Source: JACCWP01 sp963801045 | Lineage (GTDB): Bacteria > Actinomycetota > Actinomycetes > Propionibacteriales > Nocardioidaceae | DNA length: 64,000 nucleotides | Assembly (NCBI GenBank): GCA_963801045.1 | Contig: CAWDDC010000004.1 | Coordinates: 868,001 to 932,000 of the forward strand | Direction: 5' to 3' | Shown here: piece after piece, positions 16,821 through 27,163 of the stretch | How positions within the stretch are numbered: the first letter of the stretch is position 1 | Layout: every line of letters starts with the position of its first letter | Program-made: the position numbers and the translations under genes | Notes under the pieces: model-generated | The model's input: the letters and a program-made list of their open reading frames with translations, nothing else | Database searches by the model: none | Told to the model about the DNA's origin: nothing

Positions 16821-17426
16821 TCAGGCGGCGCGGACGGCGATCCCGGGGTAGGTGAGGGCGAGGCCGGACTCGTCGTAGTGCAGGCGGCACGTGAAACCGA
16901 ACGCGGGAGCGGCGTAGTCGTACTGCTGCTGAGCGTCCTGGTCGCGGACGCGGACGTAGTCCTGTTCCAGCCGCTCGACCGTGAGGCCGAGGGCCCGGAC
17001 GTACGCGGCCGGCGCCGGTGCGCCGGCGCCGGGTGGCAGATCCATGCGGTGCACCGGGAACGCGTTGGTCAGCGCCGACGACTCCAGGTCGACGTCGAGG
17101 CAGCCGTCCAGGTGCGGGGCGGCGTTGCCGTTAACGATCCAGCGACCGAGGCCGTCGGACTCGAGCACCGTCGACGCAGACCCCGCAGGCGACTGGCCGT
17201 TGATCTCCGCGCGACGTGTCGTCCAGAACGCGTCCACGGTGATGTCGTAGTCGACGGCCCACACCTGGCCGTCCTCGACCGCTGTGGTGCACCCGCTGAC
17301 GCGCCAACCGTCGTGGTCCGGCTGGAACCAGACGACCTCGAAGCCGGACCGGGCGCCCTGATGCAGCCAGGCCGCGGTCGGGGGCGGGGCTGCGAACGGC
17401 ACGCCCAGCACGCTCTCACGGCGCAT
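16821..17426 (-). CDS. Putative glycolipid-binding domain protein (DUF1089)
   Basis: 201 residues resembling the PF06475 family: TAAWLHQGARSGFEVVWFQ at the start, then VDYDITVDAFWTTRRAEI, GRWIVNGNAAPHLDGCLDVDLESSALTNAFPVHR, and a C-terminal FGFTCRLHYDESGLALTYPGIAVR. The glycolipid-binding label is a family name taken from an unpublished structural annotation, so the role is not secure. It lies immediately downstream of tRNA-Arg on the same strand. Confidence 0.8.
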   Translation of the reverse strand: MRRESVLGVPFAAPPPTAAWLHQGARSGFEVVWFQPDHDGWRVSGCTTAVEDGQVWAVDYDITVDAFWTTRRAEINGQSPAGSASTVLESDGLGRWIVNGNAAPHLDGCLDVDLESSALTNAFPVHRMDLPPGAGAPAPAAYVRALGLTVERLEQDYVRVRDQDAQQQYDYAAPAFGFTCRLHYDESGLALTYPGIAVRAA

Positions 17427-17444
17427 CGGTCCAGGTCAGCCAGG

Positions 17445-17518
17445 TGCGCCCGGCAGGATTCGAACCTGCGACCGGTGGATTAGAAGTCCACTGCTCTATC
17501 CAACTGAGCTACGAGCGC
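17445..17518 (-). tRNA. tRNA-Arg (TCT)
   Basis: Minus-strand cloverleaf with acceptor stem GCGCTCG/CGGGCGC, D arm GCTC...GAGC, anticodon stem GTGGA/TCCAC with loop CTTCTAA (anticodon TCT) and T arm GCAGGTTCGAATCCTGC. Discriminator base A; the final CCA is not encoded. Confidence 0.95.
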
Positions 17519-17604
17519 GTGACCCACCACGATAACGACGCGCCGCTGTGCGAGGGGCGTACGCGGCCGCTGCCGGCGCGCGGCGGCGACCGTACCCTTT
17601 GCGC

Positions 17605-18948
17605 ATGTCCTGGCCACCCCCGAGCCGGCCTGAGGGCCCGGGTGCGCCGTCGGGGACGAACGGGCCGTTGATCTCGCCGCCCACCGGACCGCCACCGACA
17701 CGGATCCCGGTCCCGGCGCCGCCGGGCCCGCCCCCGGTAGGCCTGCCGCGGCCCCAGCTCGACCGGGGACCGGGGCGCACGGTGTTGATCGTCGCCGTGG
17801 CGGTGCTCGCGGTGCTCGGGGTGGCGGGAGTCATCGCGGTCGCGGCCCTCAGCACAGGCAGCACCGGCGGGAGCATCCTCACCCTGGTCCTGGCGGCCCT
17901 GCCGGTGCCCTTCCTGGTCGGCGCCTACCTCTGGCTCGACCGGTACGAGCCCGAGCCGCTCCGGTTCCTGGTCGGCGCACTGGTGTGGGGCGCCGTGGTC
18001 TCGGTGGTGATCGCCGGCTCCGTGGAGCTGGCTGCCAGCGAGTGGTTCGACGCGTCCGAGCGCACGGTGGGTGTCGTGGTGGCGCCGATCGCGGAGGAGT
18101 CGGCCAAGGGGCTCTTCGTCGTGCTGGTCATGCTCCGCCGCAGCAAGGTGGTCGACGGCATCCTCGACGGGCTGATCTACGCCGGCCTGGTCGGTGTCGG
18201 TTTTGCGTTCACCGAGAACGTCCTCTACTACGCCGGTGCGTACGGCGGCCAGCTCGACCCGGCGCTGCAGGGGGCCGGCGGGGCGACCGGGGTGTTCATC
18301 GTGCGCGGGCTGTTCAGCCCGTTCGCGCACCCGCTGTTCACCTCCGCTACCGGGATCGGGGTCGCGCTGGCCATCGTGGCGACCCGTCGCTGGGTCCGCT
18401 GGGTCGCGCCGGTGGTGGGGCTGCTGGTGGCGATGGGGCTGCACGCGGCGTGGAACGGCTCGGCCCTGCTCGCCGACGAGGACGAGCTGCCCACGGAGTT
18501 CCTGCTCACGTACCTGGTCGCCATGCTGCCGCTGCTCGGTGCCGGCATCGCGCTGGCCGTGTGGGCCCGGGTGCGGGAGGGCCGGGTGCTGTCCCGGTCC
18601 CTCACCGACGCGGCTCGGCGCGGCTGGTTGCACCCCGCCGAGGTGCACTGGCTGGTCCGCTTCGGTGACCGGGCGGCCGCGCGCCGGTTCGCGAGGCGGG
18701 TGGCCGGACCCCATGCTGCACAGGCGTTACGCGCGTACCAACAGGCGGCGACCGAGATGGCGTTCATGCACGACCGGGTGCTCCGCGGCAAGGCGCCCGC
18801 AGACGGCGTCCAGCGCGTGCACGCGCACCTGGTGCGGATGCAGAGCTGGCGCCCGTTCGTGGTGCTGCCGCCGGTCTCGTGGTCGGCCCCGGTCGGCCCG
18901 GCGGGCCTTCCACCGGCCCCGCCTCCGCCGTCGCACGGGCCGGGTTAG
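17605..18948 (+). CDS. PrsW-family intramembrane metalloprotease
   Basis: 447 residues. A Pro-rich cytoplasmic N-terminus (1-55) precedes about eight membrane helices. The PrsW motifs are present: PIAEESAKG with the EE pair at 164-165, DGILDGLIYAGLVGVGFAFTENVLYY around 184-209, RGLFSPFAHPLFTSATG with the metal-binding His, and GLHAAWNG. The C-terminal about 130 residues are soluble and helical. In Bacillus, PrsW cleaves an anti-sigma factor; here no anti-sigma gene is adjacent and the substrate is unknown. ATG chosen over an upstream GTG that would add an Arg-rich stretch. Confidence 0.9.
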   Translation: MSWPPPSRPEGPGAPSGTNGPLISPPTGPPPTRIPVPAPPGPPPVGLPRPQLDRGPGRTVLIVAVAVLAVLGVAGVIAVAALSTGSTGGSILTLVLAALPVPFLVGAYLWLDRYEPEPLRFLVGALVWGAVVSVVIAGSVELAASEWFDASERTVGVVVAPIAEESAKGLFVVLVMLRRSKVVDGILDGLIYAGLVGVGFAFTENVLYYAGAYGGQLDPALQGAGGATGVFIVRGLFSPFAHPLFTSATGIGVALAIVATRRWVRWVAPVVGLLVAMGLHAAWNGSALLADEDELPTEFLLTYLVAMLPLLGAGIALAVWARVREGRVLSRSLTDAARRGWLHPAEVHWLVRFGDRAAARRFARRVAGPHAAQALRAYQQAATEMAFMHDRVLRGKAPADGVQRVHAHLVRMQSWRPFVVLPPVSWSAPVGPAGLPPAPPPPSHGPG

Positions 18949-19047
18949 CCGGCGGGTGCCGTGACCGGCGGTACCCCGGTGGGCTCGACTAGGGTTTGCT
19001 CGCGGGTCGGAGCGACCCTGTCACACCCGGTGAGGAGGACATGCGCG

Positions 19048-20763
19048 ATGACTGACTCGCGTGCGTTCGCCGACCTGGTGAGCGCCTTGATCCGACTGCG
19101 GCAGAGTCTCGACGACGTGTCGCTGCCGCTCGCGTCCGACGGCGCCGAGCAGGCCCGTACCGCCCGTAGCACGATGGTGTCGCAGCTCGAGGACTACGTG
19201 CTCCCGCGGCTGCTGCAGATCGACGCACCGCTGCTCGCGGTGGTCGGCGGCTCGACCGGCGCGGGCAAGTCCACGCTGGTCAACTCGCTGGTCGGCGCCC
19301 CCGTGAGCCCGACCGGCGTGCTGCGCCCCACGACCCAGTCACCCGTGCTGGTGCACCACCCACATGACGCCTTCTGGTTCCAGGCCGACCGGATCCTGCC
19401 CGACCTGCCCCGCACCAGCTCGCAGACGGAGGGCCACAGCCTGCAGCTGGTCGCTACCGAGGGTGTGCCCCCGGGGCTCGCCCTGCTCGATGCGCCCGAC
19501 GTCGACTCGGTCAACCGGACCAACCGCCACCTCGCCGACGAGCTGCTCGCGGCCGCCGACCTCTGGGTGTTCGTGACCTCGGCCGCCCGCTACGCCGACC
19601 AGGTGCCCTGGCAGGTGCTGGCCGACGCCGCCCGGCGATCGACCGCGGTTGCGGTGGTGCTGGACCGCACCGCCCCCGACCACGTCTCCGAGGTACGCGG
19701 CCACCTGGCCCGGATGCTCACCGCTCGCGGGCTGAAGGACTCCCCGCTGTTCGACGTGCCCGAGATCGACCTGACCGACGGCCTGCTGCCCGTCGAGGCG
19801 GTGGCACCGATCCGGGCCTGGCTGGTGCAGCTCGCCTCCGACGCCGCCGTGCGCGGCCTGGTCGTCGAGCGGAGCCTGCTCGGTACCCTGCGCAGCCTCG
19901 TCTACAGCGCCCACGAGGTGGCCGACGCCGTCGCGGTCCAGGCCGATGCCGCCGACCGGCTGCGGGCCGATGTCGAGGCGGTCTACTCGGAGTCCATCGA
20001 CGCCGCCACCAACGACGTGGCCGACGGGGAGCTGCTGCGCGGCCCGGTGCTCACCCGGTGGCAGGAGCTGGTGGCCAGCGGTGACCCGGAGCGCTGGGCC
20101 GAGGGCCGCGGCGCCGGGCTGCGGGTCCGGCTCTCGTCGGTCGTCCGCAGTCGTACGCGATCGGCGGTGCGGCTGGAGGAGGCCGTCGTCGATGCGGTGG
20201 CCGCGGCACTCGTCGACACGGCCACCCGGGCCGCCGAGCAGGTGTTCAGCAGGTGGCGTGAGGGCTCGCCGGGCCTGGTGCCCGCCGGCGACGGCGCGGT
20301 GGCCCGCGCCCGCGCCACCCGTGGGCTGCGCAGCCGGGCCAGCCAGCAGGCCACCCAGTGGCAGGAGGGCTCGCTCTCCGAGGTGCGCCTCGCCCTCGCC
20401 GCCGACGACTCCGACTCCGAGCGGGAGACGGGCATCGCCGCCATGGTGCAGGTGCTCGCGCTTGCCGGAAGCAGGATCGATGGTCCGGCGACTGCCGACG
20501 CCGGACCGGCCGAGGAGACCCAGGCGACAGTCGTCGCCCAAGTACGCGACCTGCTCGAGCGGGCCCTCGACGGCGACCCCACGGCCATGGTCACCCGGGT
20601 CGCTGCCGACCTGAGGGCTCGGGCCGGCGAGGTGCTCGCCGGCGAACGCGCCACCCGCCTGGCGGCGGTCGAGTCGCTGGGCAGCGGCAGCGACCAGGTG
20701 GAGCGGATCCGCGCGGCAGCGCGCGCGGTCGACGACCTGCGACCGTCGGGCAACGGCGCATGA
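19048..20763 (+). CDS. Dynamin-like GTPase, first of a coupled pair
   Basis: 571 residues. The GTPase domain has P-loop GGSTGAGKST (67-76), the switch region around GVLRPTT, and the G3-like LLDAPDVDS. A long helical C-terminal half follows, without obvious transmembrane segments. The ATG start is preceded by GAGGAGG. The stop overlaps the start of the next GTPase gene (ATGA), so the two are translationally coupled. Tandem dynamin-like genes with one soluble and one membrane-bound product recall the DynA/DynB pair that supports septation in Streptomyces; whether these are orthologues cannot be told here. Confidence 0.8.
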   Translation: MTDSRAFADLVSALIRLRQSLDDVSLPLASDGAEQARTARSTMVSQLEDYVLPRLLQIDAPLLAVVGGSTGAGKSTLVNSLVGAPVSPTGVLRPTTQSPVLVHHPHDAFWFQADRILPDLPRTSSQTEGHSLQLVATEGVPPGLALLDAPDVDSVNRTNRHLADELLAAADLWVFVTSAARYADQVPWQVLADAARRSTAVAVVLDRTAPDHVSEVRGHLARMLTARGLKDSPLFDVPEIDLTDGLLPVEAVAPIRAWLVQLASDAAVRGLVVERSLLGTLRSLVYSAHEVADAVAVQADAADRLRADVEAVYSESIDAATNDVADGELLRGPVLTRWQELVASGDPERWAEGRGAGLRVRLSSVVRSRTRSAVRLEEAVVDAVAAALVDTATRAAEQVFSRWREGSPGLVPAGDGAVARARATRGLRSRASQQATQWQEGSLSEVRLALAADDSDSERETGIAAMVQVLALAGSRIDGPATADAGPAEETQATVVAQVRDLLERALDGDPTAMVTRVAADLRARAGEVLAGERATRLAAVESLGSGSDQVERIRAAARAVDDLRPSGNGA

Positions 20764-22349
20764 GCGGCGTGCCCGAGCCGGGCCAGCCCCCGGCAGGGCG
20801 CCACGGCGCGGTGTCGGCCGACACGATCGTCACCATGATCGAGGGCCTGCGCGGAGCCGTGGAGGCGGCCCGGGGCCGGCTGGACGGCGAGGAGCTGTCC
20901 GCGGCCGCCGAGGTCTCCGACCGCGTACGTGAGCGGCTGCGGCTGTCGGCGGCACACACCATCGTCGCGCTCGCCGGTGCGACCGGGTCGGGCAAGTCGT
21001 CGCTGTTCAACTCGCTCAGCGGGCTCGACCTCGCCGCCGTGGGCGTCAAGCGGCCCACCACGTCGTGGGCGACGGCGTGCGCCTGGGACCCGACCGGTGC
21101 CGCCGACCTGCTCAACTGGCTGGGCGTGCCGGCCCGCCACCAGGTCTCCCGGCTGTCCATGCTCGACGCGTCGCCCGAGGACAGCGAGCTGCAGGGGCTG
21201 GTGCTGCTCGACCTCCCCGACCACGACTCGACCGAGGTGTCGCACCATCTCGAGGTCGACCGGCTGGTGCGCTACGCCGACCTCATCGTGTGGGTCCTCG
21301 ACCCGCAGAAGTACGCCGACGCGGCGCTGCACGACAGATACCTGCGGCCGTACTCCCGCCACTCGGAGGTGATGTTCGCCGTGCTCAACCAGGTCGACCG
21401 GCTCGAGCCCGGCGAGGTCGACCACGCGCTGACCGACGTCCGGCGACTGCTGGCCGACGACGGCCTGCCGGGCATCCCGGTGCTGGCGACGTCGACCGTG
21501 AGCGGCGACGGTCTCCCCGAGCTGCGCCGCGCTCTCGTCGACCGGCTGCAGGCCAAGGAGGCCGCCCGGACCCGGGTGGCCGCCGACGTGGCGGTGACCG
21601 CCGCGCAGCTGGGCGAGCACGGGGGAGTGGCGCCCGCTGCCGGCGCCGACCCCGCGGTGCACGACACGGCGCACGCGGCGCTCGTCGACGAGGCGTCCCG
21701 GTCCGCAGGACTCGACGAGACGTCCGGCCACGTCGCCGACGAAGCGGCGCGGCGGGCCCGTCGCGCCGCCGGGTGGCCACCGGGGGCCCAGCTGTCACGA
21801 GGCCGGCGCCGGACCGCTGCGCACGGGCCCATCGCCGTCGACGAGAGCCTGGTCGACGGCGCGTTGCAGGACTACGTGGAGCGGCTCGCCGGCGACATGT
21901 CCGAGCCTTGGGCCCGGTCGCTGCGCACCGCGTCCACGTCCGGTCGGCCCAAGCTGGTGGAGCGTCTGGGCGAGCTGTCCCGTTCGGTCGCGGCCTCCAC
22001 CAAGCCGCCGGTCTGGGCTCGCCTGATGGGGGTGCTGCAGGGGCTCCTCGTGCTCGGTGCTCTGGGTGCGGTCGGATGGCAGCTGGCCGGTGAGCCGGCC
22101 GACATCGAGGGGTGGCCGGGTGGCTACGCCATCGCGGTCGTGGCCGGCGCGCTGGCGCTGCTGCTGGCACCGGTCTTCGGTGGGCTCGCGGCGCGGAGCG
22201 CGCGGGCCCGGGTGCGGCGCCACTCGGACACCACCAGGGCCGAGGTCGTGGCGGCCGTCGACGACACCGTCGCCGGGCCGGTCGACGCCGAGCTGGCGGC
22301 CTACGACGAGTGGTGCCGCGGGCTCACGGCCGCACGCTGGGCCGCCTGA
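20760..22349 (+). CDS. Dynamin-like GTPase, second of the pair, with C-terminal membrane hairpin
   Basis: 529 residues. The P-loop is GATGSGKSS (73-81), G3 is LLDLPDHDST, and G4 is NQVD. The helical middle contains DYVERLAGDMSEPWARSLR. Near the C-terminus two hydrophobic helices (MGVLQGLLVLGALGAVGWQL and YAIAVVAGALALLLAPVFGGLA) are followed by a basic stretch, so the GTPase is probably membrane-anchored. The start overlaps the stop of the preceding GTPase by four bases. The pair may form a heteromeric membrane-remodelling complex. Confidence 0.8.
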   Translation: MSGVPEPGQPPAGRHGAVSADTIVTMIEGLRGAVEAARGRLDGEELSAAAEVSDRVRERLRLSAAHTIVALAGATGSGKSSLFNSLSGLDLAAVGVKRPTTSWATACAWDPTGAADLLNWLGVPARHQVSRLSMLDASPEDSELQGLVLLDLPDHDSTEVSHHLEVDRLVRYADLIVWVLDPQKYADAALHDRYLRPYSRHSEVMFAVLNQVDRLEPGEVDHALTDVRRLLADDGLPGIPVLATSTVSGDGLPELRRALVDRLQAKEAARTRVAADVAVTAAQLGEHGGVAPAAGADPAVHDTAHAALVDEASRSAGLDETSGHVADEAARRARRAAGWPPGAQLSRGRRRTAAHGPIAVDESLVDGALQDYVERLAGDMSEPWARSLRTASTSGRPKLVERLGELSRSVAASTKPPVWARLMGVLQGLLVLGALGAVGWQLAGEPADIEGWPGGYAIAVVAGALALLLAPVFGGLAARSARARVRRHSDTTRAEVVAAVDDTVAGPVDAELAAYDEWCRGLTAARWAA

Positions 22350-22353
22350 CCGT

Positions 22354-22362
22354 TCGTCCACA
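22354..22362 (+). promoter_or_regulatory. DnaA-box-like sequence upstream of ssb
   Basis: TCGTCCACA, one mismatch from TTGTCCACA. An identical copy occurs 29 bp downstream at 22383-22391, where it overlaps the TCCACAGCCGGG box, and TGTGGTCGA at 22437-22445 is a degenerate copy on the other strand. The cluster occupies the 122-bp gap upstream of ssb. Confidence 0.35.
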
Positions 22363-22385
22363 GGCGCCGGGCGCGTACCGGCTCG

Positions 22386-22397
22386 TCCACAGCCGGG
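22386..22397 (+). promoter_or_regulatory. Fixed-distance TCCACAGCCGGG box upstream of ssb
   Basis: Eleven of twelve bases match the box upstream of the two AbiEi/DUF559 genes, and the distance to the start codon is the same 74 nt. This points to a common regulator or a common promoter element for the SSB and the nuclease genes. The binding protein is unknown; it does not look like a LexA box. Confidence 0.6.
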
Positions 22398-22471
22398 CCG
22401 CCGCCACCCGCCACCGACGCCTCACCCGACGCATCCTGTGGTCGACCAGCCGCGGACGCGAGGAGGACGGC

Positions 22472-22930
22472 ATGTACGACGGGATGCTCACCATCGGTGG
22501 AAACGTCGGCAACGACGTGGACTTCGTGGACAACGGCGGGGCAGCGCTCGCGGTGTTCCGGCTGGCGTCGACCCCGCGGTGGTTCGACCGCGCGACCGGA
22601 TCCTGGCGCGACCAGGAGACGGTGTGGCTGACGGTCAAGGCGTGGCGCAACCTGGCCCACAACGTCAAGGCCTCGGTGTGCAAGGGGGAGCCGGTCATCG
22701 TCACCGGCCGGCTGCGCGCGTCGCGGTGGAAGGACGAGGACGGGCAGGAGCGCACGCGCACCTACGTCGAGGCGGTCGCCGTGGGCCACGACCTCAACCG
22801 GGGGACGAGCGCCTACCACAAGAGCGAGCGCGCTGCTCCGCGCGACGACACCGTCGACCAGGAGGCGATGCTGCGCCGGGCCGAGGCCACCGAGTCGTCC
22901 GACCCCGCGGTGACCGTCGGTGCCGCCTGA
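22472..22930 (+). CDS. ssb: Single-stranded DNA-binding protein
   Basis: 152 residues with an OB-fold SSB domain: MLTIGGNVGNDVDFV, AVFRLASTPRWFDRATGSW, VWLTVKAWRNLAHNVKASVCKGEPVIVTGRLRASRW and RTYVEAVAVGHDL. The C-terminal tail is short and ends AVTVGAA, lacking the acidic DDDIPF-type tip that recruits repair proteins in the housekeeping SSB. It is therefore probably a secondary, SsbB-like protein. ATG with GAGGAGG upstream. The fixed-distance box upstream links it to the two palindrome-associated nuclease genes. Confidence 0.9.
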   Translation: MYDGMLTIGGNVGNDVDFVDNGGAALAVFRLASTPRWFDRATGSWRDQETVWLTVKAWRNLAHNVKASVCKGEPVIVTGRLRASRWKDEDGQERTRTYVEAVAVGHDLNRGTSAYHKSERAAPRDDTVDQEAMLRRAEATESSDPAVTVGAA

Positions 22931-22965
22931 CCCGGCACGAGCAGCACCGCCTAGGCTCGGTGCCC

Positions 22966-24648
<1,683 letters not shown>

Positions 24649-24650
24649 GC

Positions 24651-24674
24651 GCCGGTCGCCGGCCGGTGACCGGC
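24651..24674. terminator. Hairpin between convergent ettA and marR
   Basis: GCCGGTC and GACCGGC arms enclose a GC-rich loop in the 33-bp gap between the two convergent stop codons. A bidirectional terminator is likely; there is no U-tract. Confidence 0.45.
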
Positions 24675-24681
24675 GGCGGAG

Positions 24682-25155
24682 TCAGCACGAGTCGCGGACG
24701 GCCTGCTCGCTGGCCCGGAACACCCGTCCCATGGCCACCAGGTCGGCAGGATCGGCCGGGTCGACCAGGTAGCGCCGTACCCCCTCGACGTGGGTCTTTG
24801 CCGCTTCGACCAGCCGGGCGTAGCCGCTCTCGGTGAGCAGCGCGACGACGCCACGACCGTCGGTGGCGCAGGCCGTGCGACCGACCAGGCCGGCTGCCTC
24901 CAGCCGGGCCACGGTGTGCGTCACCCGGCTGCGTGAGTGCGACACCGACGACGCGAGCTCAGCCATCCGCAGCCGGTGGTCGGACGACTCCGAGAGCCGG
25001 ACCAGGATCTCGTACTCGGGCAGCGACAGCGCGTGCTGCTCGCGCAGGTCCCGGTCGAGACGCTCGAACAGCCGGGTCGAACCCAGCAGGAAGCTGCGCC
25101 AGTCGCGCTGTTGGGACGCATCCAGCCAGCGCGTCCGGGTCGTGGTGCTCGGCAT
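24682..25155 (-). CDS. MarR-family transcriptional regulator
   Basis: 157 residues with the winged-helix MarR fold: LSLPEYEILVRLSESSDHRLRMAELASSVSHSRSRVTHTVARLEAAGLVGR is the recognition region and GRGVVALLTESGYARL is the wing. It is divergently transcribed from a YceI gene with 95 nt between the start codons. A 16-bp inverted repeat in that gap is a candidate operator, so it probably represses both genes. The ligand is unknown. Confidence 0.92.
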   Translation of the reverse strand: MPSTTTRTRWLDASQQRDWRSFLLGSTRLFERLDRDLREQHALSLPEYEILVRLSESSDHRLRMAELASSVSHSRSRVTHTVARLEAAGLVGRTACATDGRGVVALLTESGYARLVEAAKTHVEGVRRYLVDPADPADLVAMGRVFRASEQAVRDSC

Positions 25156-25177
25156 GTGGACAGTCTAGCCGACAGAT

Positions 25178-25193
25178 AGTTGATCGTTGAACT
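25178..25193. promoter_or_regulatory. Candidate MarR operator
   Basis: AGTTGATCGTTGAACT fits the inverted repeat AGTTNANCGNTNAACT, matching its own reverse complement at 12 of 16 positions. It lies 22 nt upstream of the marR start and 57 nt upstream of the yceI start. A second short inverted repeat (GTTGA-N4-TCAAC) lies nearer yceI. Confidence 0.55.
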
Positions 25194-25250
25194 TTCTAGG
25201 CGTACTGTCGGGGCTGTTGTTGAAGTCTCAACCATTGACAGGAGCACCAC

Positions 25251-25814
25251 ATGACCACCGCCATCACCGAGGTCCCGGGACTTGTCGCGGGCACCTGGGC
25301 CATCGACCCCACCCACACCGAGATTGCCTTCACCGTCCGGCACCTGATGAGCAAGGTCCGCGGGACCTTCCAGGAGTTCGAGGGCAGCGTCGTCATCGCC
25401 GACGACCTCGAGGCGTCGTCCGCGGAGGCGACCATCCAGCTGTCGTCGGTCCAGACCGGCACCCAGCAGCGCGACGAACACCTGCGCTCCAGCGACTTCT
25501 TCGACGCCCAGTCGCAGCCGACGATGTCCTACCGCTCGAAGGGCCTGCGCCCCGTGGACGACGGCTTCGTGGCCGTCGGCGACCTGACCATCAAGGGCGT
25601 GACCCGCGAGGTCGAGCTCGCCGTCGAGCTGCTCGGCGTGGGCACCGACGCCTACGGACAGGAGCGGGTCGGCCTCGAGGCCACCGGCCAGATCAGCCGC
25701 AAGGACTTCGGCATCGACTTCAACGTGCCGCTCGACGGCGGCAAGCTGCTGATCGGCGACGCGGTCACGCTGACGCTGACCGTCCAGGCGGTCCGCCAGG
25801 CCGACGCCGCCTGA
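25251..25814 (+). CDS. YceI-family lipid-binding-like protein
   Basis: 187 residues of the YceI lipocalin-like family, starting GTWAIDPTHTEIAFTVRHLMSKVRGTF and containing DEHLRSSDFFDAQSQPTMSYRSKG, DLTIKGVTREVELAVELLG and SRKDFGIDFN. YceI proteins bind isoprenoid-like lipids; the bacterial role is unclear. There is no signal peptide, as in most actinobacterial members. The divergent MarR regulator and operator suggest induced expression. RBS is GGAG before the ATG. Confidence 0.92.
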   Translation: MTTAITEVPGLVAGTWAIDPTHTEIAFTVRHLMSKVRGTFQEFEGSVVIADDLEASSAEATIQLSSVQTGTQQRDEHLRSSDFFDAQSQPTMSYRSKGLRPVDDGFVAVGDLTIKGVTREVELAVELLGVGTDAYGQERVGLEATGQISRKDFGIDFNVPLDGGKLLIGDAVTLTLTVQAVRQADAA

Positions 25815-25839
25815 CCCACCCGCCCGAACCCCGCACCAT

Positions 25840-25881
25840 CGACGATCCGCGCAGCACGCACCCGTGCTGCGCGGATCGTCG
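25840..25881. terminator. Perfect 19-bp-arm hairpin downstream of yceI
   Basis: Arms CGACGATCCGCGCAGCACG and its exact reverse complement enclose a CACC loop, starting 25 nt after the yceI stop. The perfection over 19 bp is more than a terminator needs and resembles the dispersed palindromes seen elsewhere in the window, but no second copy was found here. Confidence 0.7.
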
Positions 25882-25925
25882 TACGTCTGGGCGGCAGTGA
25901 CCCCGTCGCCACCTACAGTCCCCGG

Positions 25926-27161
25926 GTGCCGCTCTACCACCACTATCCAGCCTCGCCGGACGCCATCGACGGGTGCGCGTCGCGGCTGTTCAGCAACGCC
26001 GGCGCGCTCCGCGGGCTGATGACCGACGTCCAGTCCCGGACCGGCGTCGCCCGCGGCCAGGTCGACGGGCTGCTCACGGCGCCCATGGCCGTCGTCGACG
26101 ACCCGACCGTCACCACCTGCGCCGAGACCGCACAGGGCTCGCTGTGGGCGGCGGGGGCGGTGCGGTTCTTCTCCGGGTCGGTCCGGACGTTCAACGACGG
26201 CGTCGACCAGCTCAACACCGAGTGGGACGGCGCGGTGGCCGACGACTTCGGCGTCCAGCCGCCCTACCTGCTGCCCACCACGTCGCCGGAGACCGCACAG
26301 CAGCTGCAGGCCGACCACACCGCCGAGGTCAGCGTGGCGCGCGCTGCCCGCAAGGCCCGGCTCGACAAGCTGTACGCCGAGCTCGAGAAGGCCCTCGACG
26401 ACGACGCGACGCTCGTCGGCGGCATGCTCGACCGCGGTCCGAACGCCACCGACGGCGCCCGGCTCTTCGAGGCAGGCGTGCTGCAGCCGCTCGGCTCCGA
26501 GCTTGCCGACGCGTACAACCCCGTCGACGTGTCCGGTGGTGCGCTGTTCGGCTCCGCCGAGCAGTTCGCGCAGTACGCCGCACGCAACTGGGTGCGCTAC
26601 GAGCCCGGCAGCTTCCGCGGGCCCTCAGTACGGCTCACGCCCAGCGGCTGGCGGGCGGGCACCTGGATACCGGCGCGGGAGGTGCCCGACGACGTGATGC
26701 GTGCCTCGTCGGCCCGCTGGGCGACCCGCTTCAAGGTCGGTGGTGCCGCGCTGAGCCTGGGGACCGCGGCCTGGTCGGAGTGGCAGGACAGCGCGGGCCG
26801 ACCGACCGACGAACGGGTCGGCCGTACCGTGGTCAACAGCGCCACCGTCGGGGGCGCGAGCATCGCCGGCGGCGCCCTCGGCGCGATGGCGGCGGGTGCC
26901 GCGCTGGGCAGCGTGGTGCCTGGTGCGGGCACCGTCGTCGGCGCGGCCGTCGGGCTGGTGGGCGCAGCCATCGTCGGCGGGGCCGCCGGGTACGTGGTGG
27001 ACCAGTTCAACGACTCGCTGGTCGACCTGGGCGGCGAGGTCGGGGACGCGGTCGGGGACGCCTGGGAGGAGGCCGGCGACGTGATCGGCCAGACCGGCGA
27101 GGCGATCGGCGAGGCCGCAGAGGAGGTCGGAGACTTCGTCGACGATCTGACACCCTGGTGA
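25926..27161 (+). CDS. WXG-like, glycine-zipper protein; candidate type VII (ESX) substrate
   Basis: 411 residues from a GTG start. The N-terminal about 110 residues are helical and contain VRTFNDGVDQLNTEWDGAVADDF, where EWDG resembles the WXG turn of ESX substrates. A charged helical middle follows. Residues around 300-360 form a glycine-zipper segment (GGASIAGGALGAMAAGAALG, then GAAVGLVGAAIVGGAAGYVV) able to insert in membranes, and the C-terminus is a repeated acidic helix (EVGDAVGDAWEEAGDVIG). There is no Sec signal peptide. The next three genes overlap or nearly overlap. An exported effector is a reasonable hypothesis; no enzymatic domain is recognised. Confidence 0.6.
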   Translation: MPLYHHYPASPDAIDGCASRLFSNAGALRGLMTDVQSRTGVARGQVDGLLTAPMAVVDDPTVTTCAETAQGSLWAAGAVRFFSGSVRTFNDGVDQLNTEWDGAVADDFGVQPPYLLPTTSPETAQQLQADHTAEVSVARAARKARLDKLYAELEKALDDDATLVGGMLDRGPNATDGARLFEAGVLQPLGSELADAYNPVDVSGGALFGSAEQFAQYAARNWVRYEPGSFRGPSVRLTPSGWRAGTWIPAREVPDDVMRASSARWATRFKVGGAALSLGTAAWSEWQDSAGRPTDERVGRTVVNSATVGGASIAGGALGAMAAGAALGSVVPGAGTVVGAAVGLVGAAIVGGAAGYVVDQFNDSLVDLGGEVGDAVGDAWEEAGDVIGQTGEAIGEAAEEVGDFVDDLTPW

Positions 27162-27163
27162 GC

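Noticed and set aside
6750..17518. tRNA-His and tRNA-Arg as integration sites of a genomic island
   Set aside because: No integrase, no 3'-end duplication of either tRNA and no base-composition change was seen near them.
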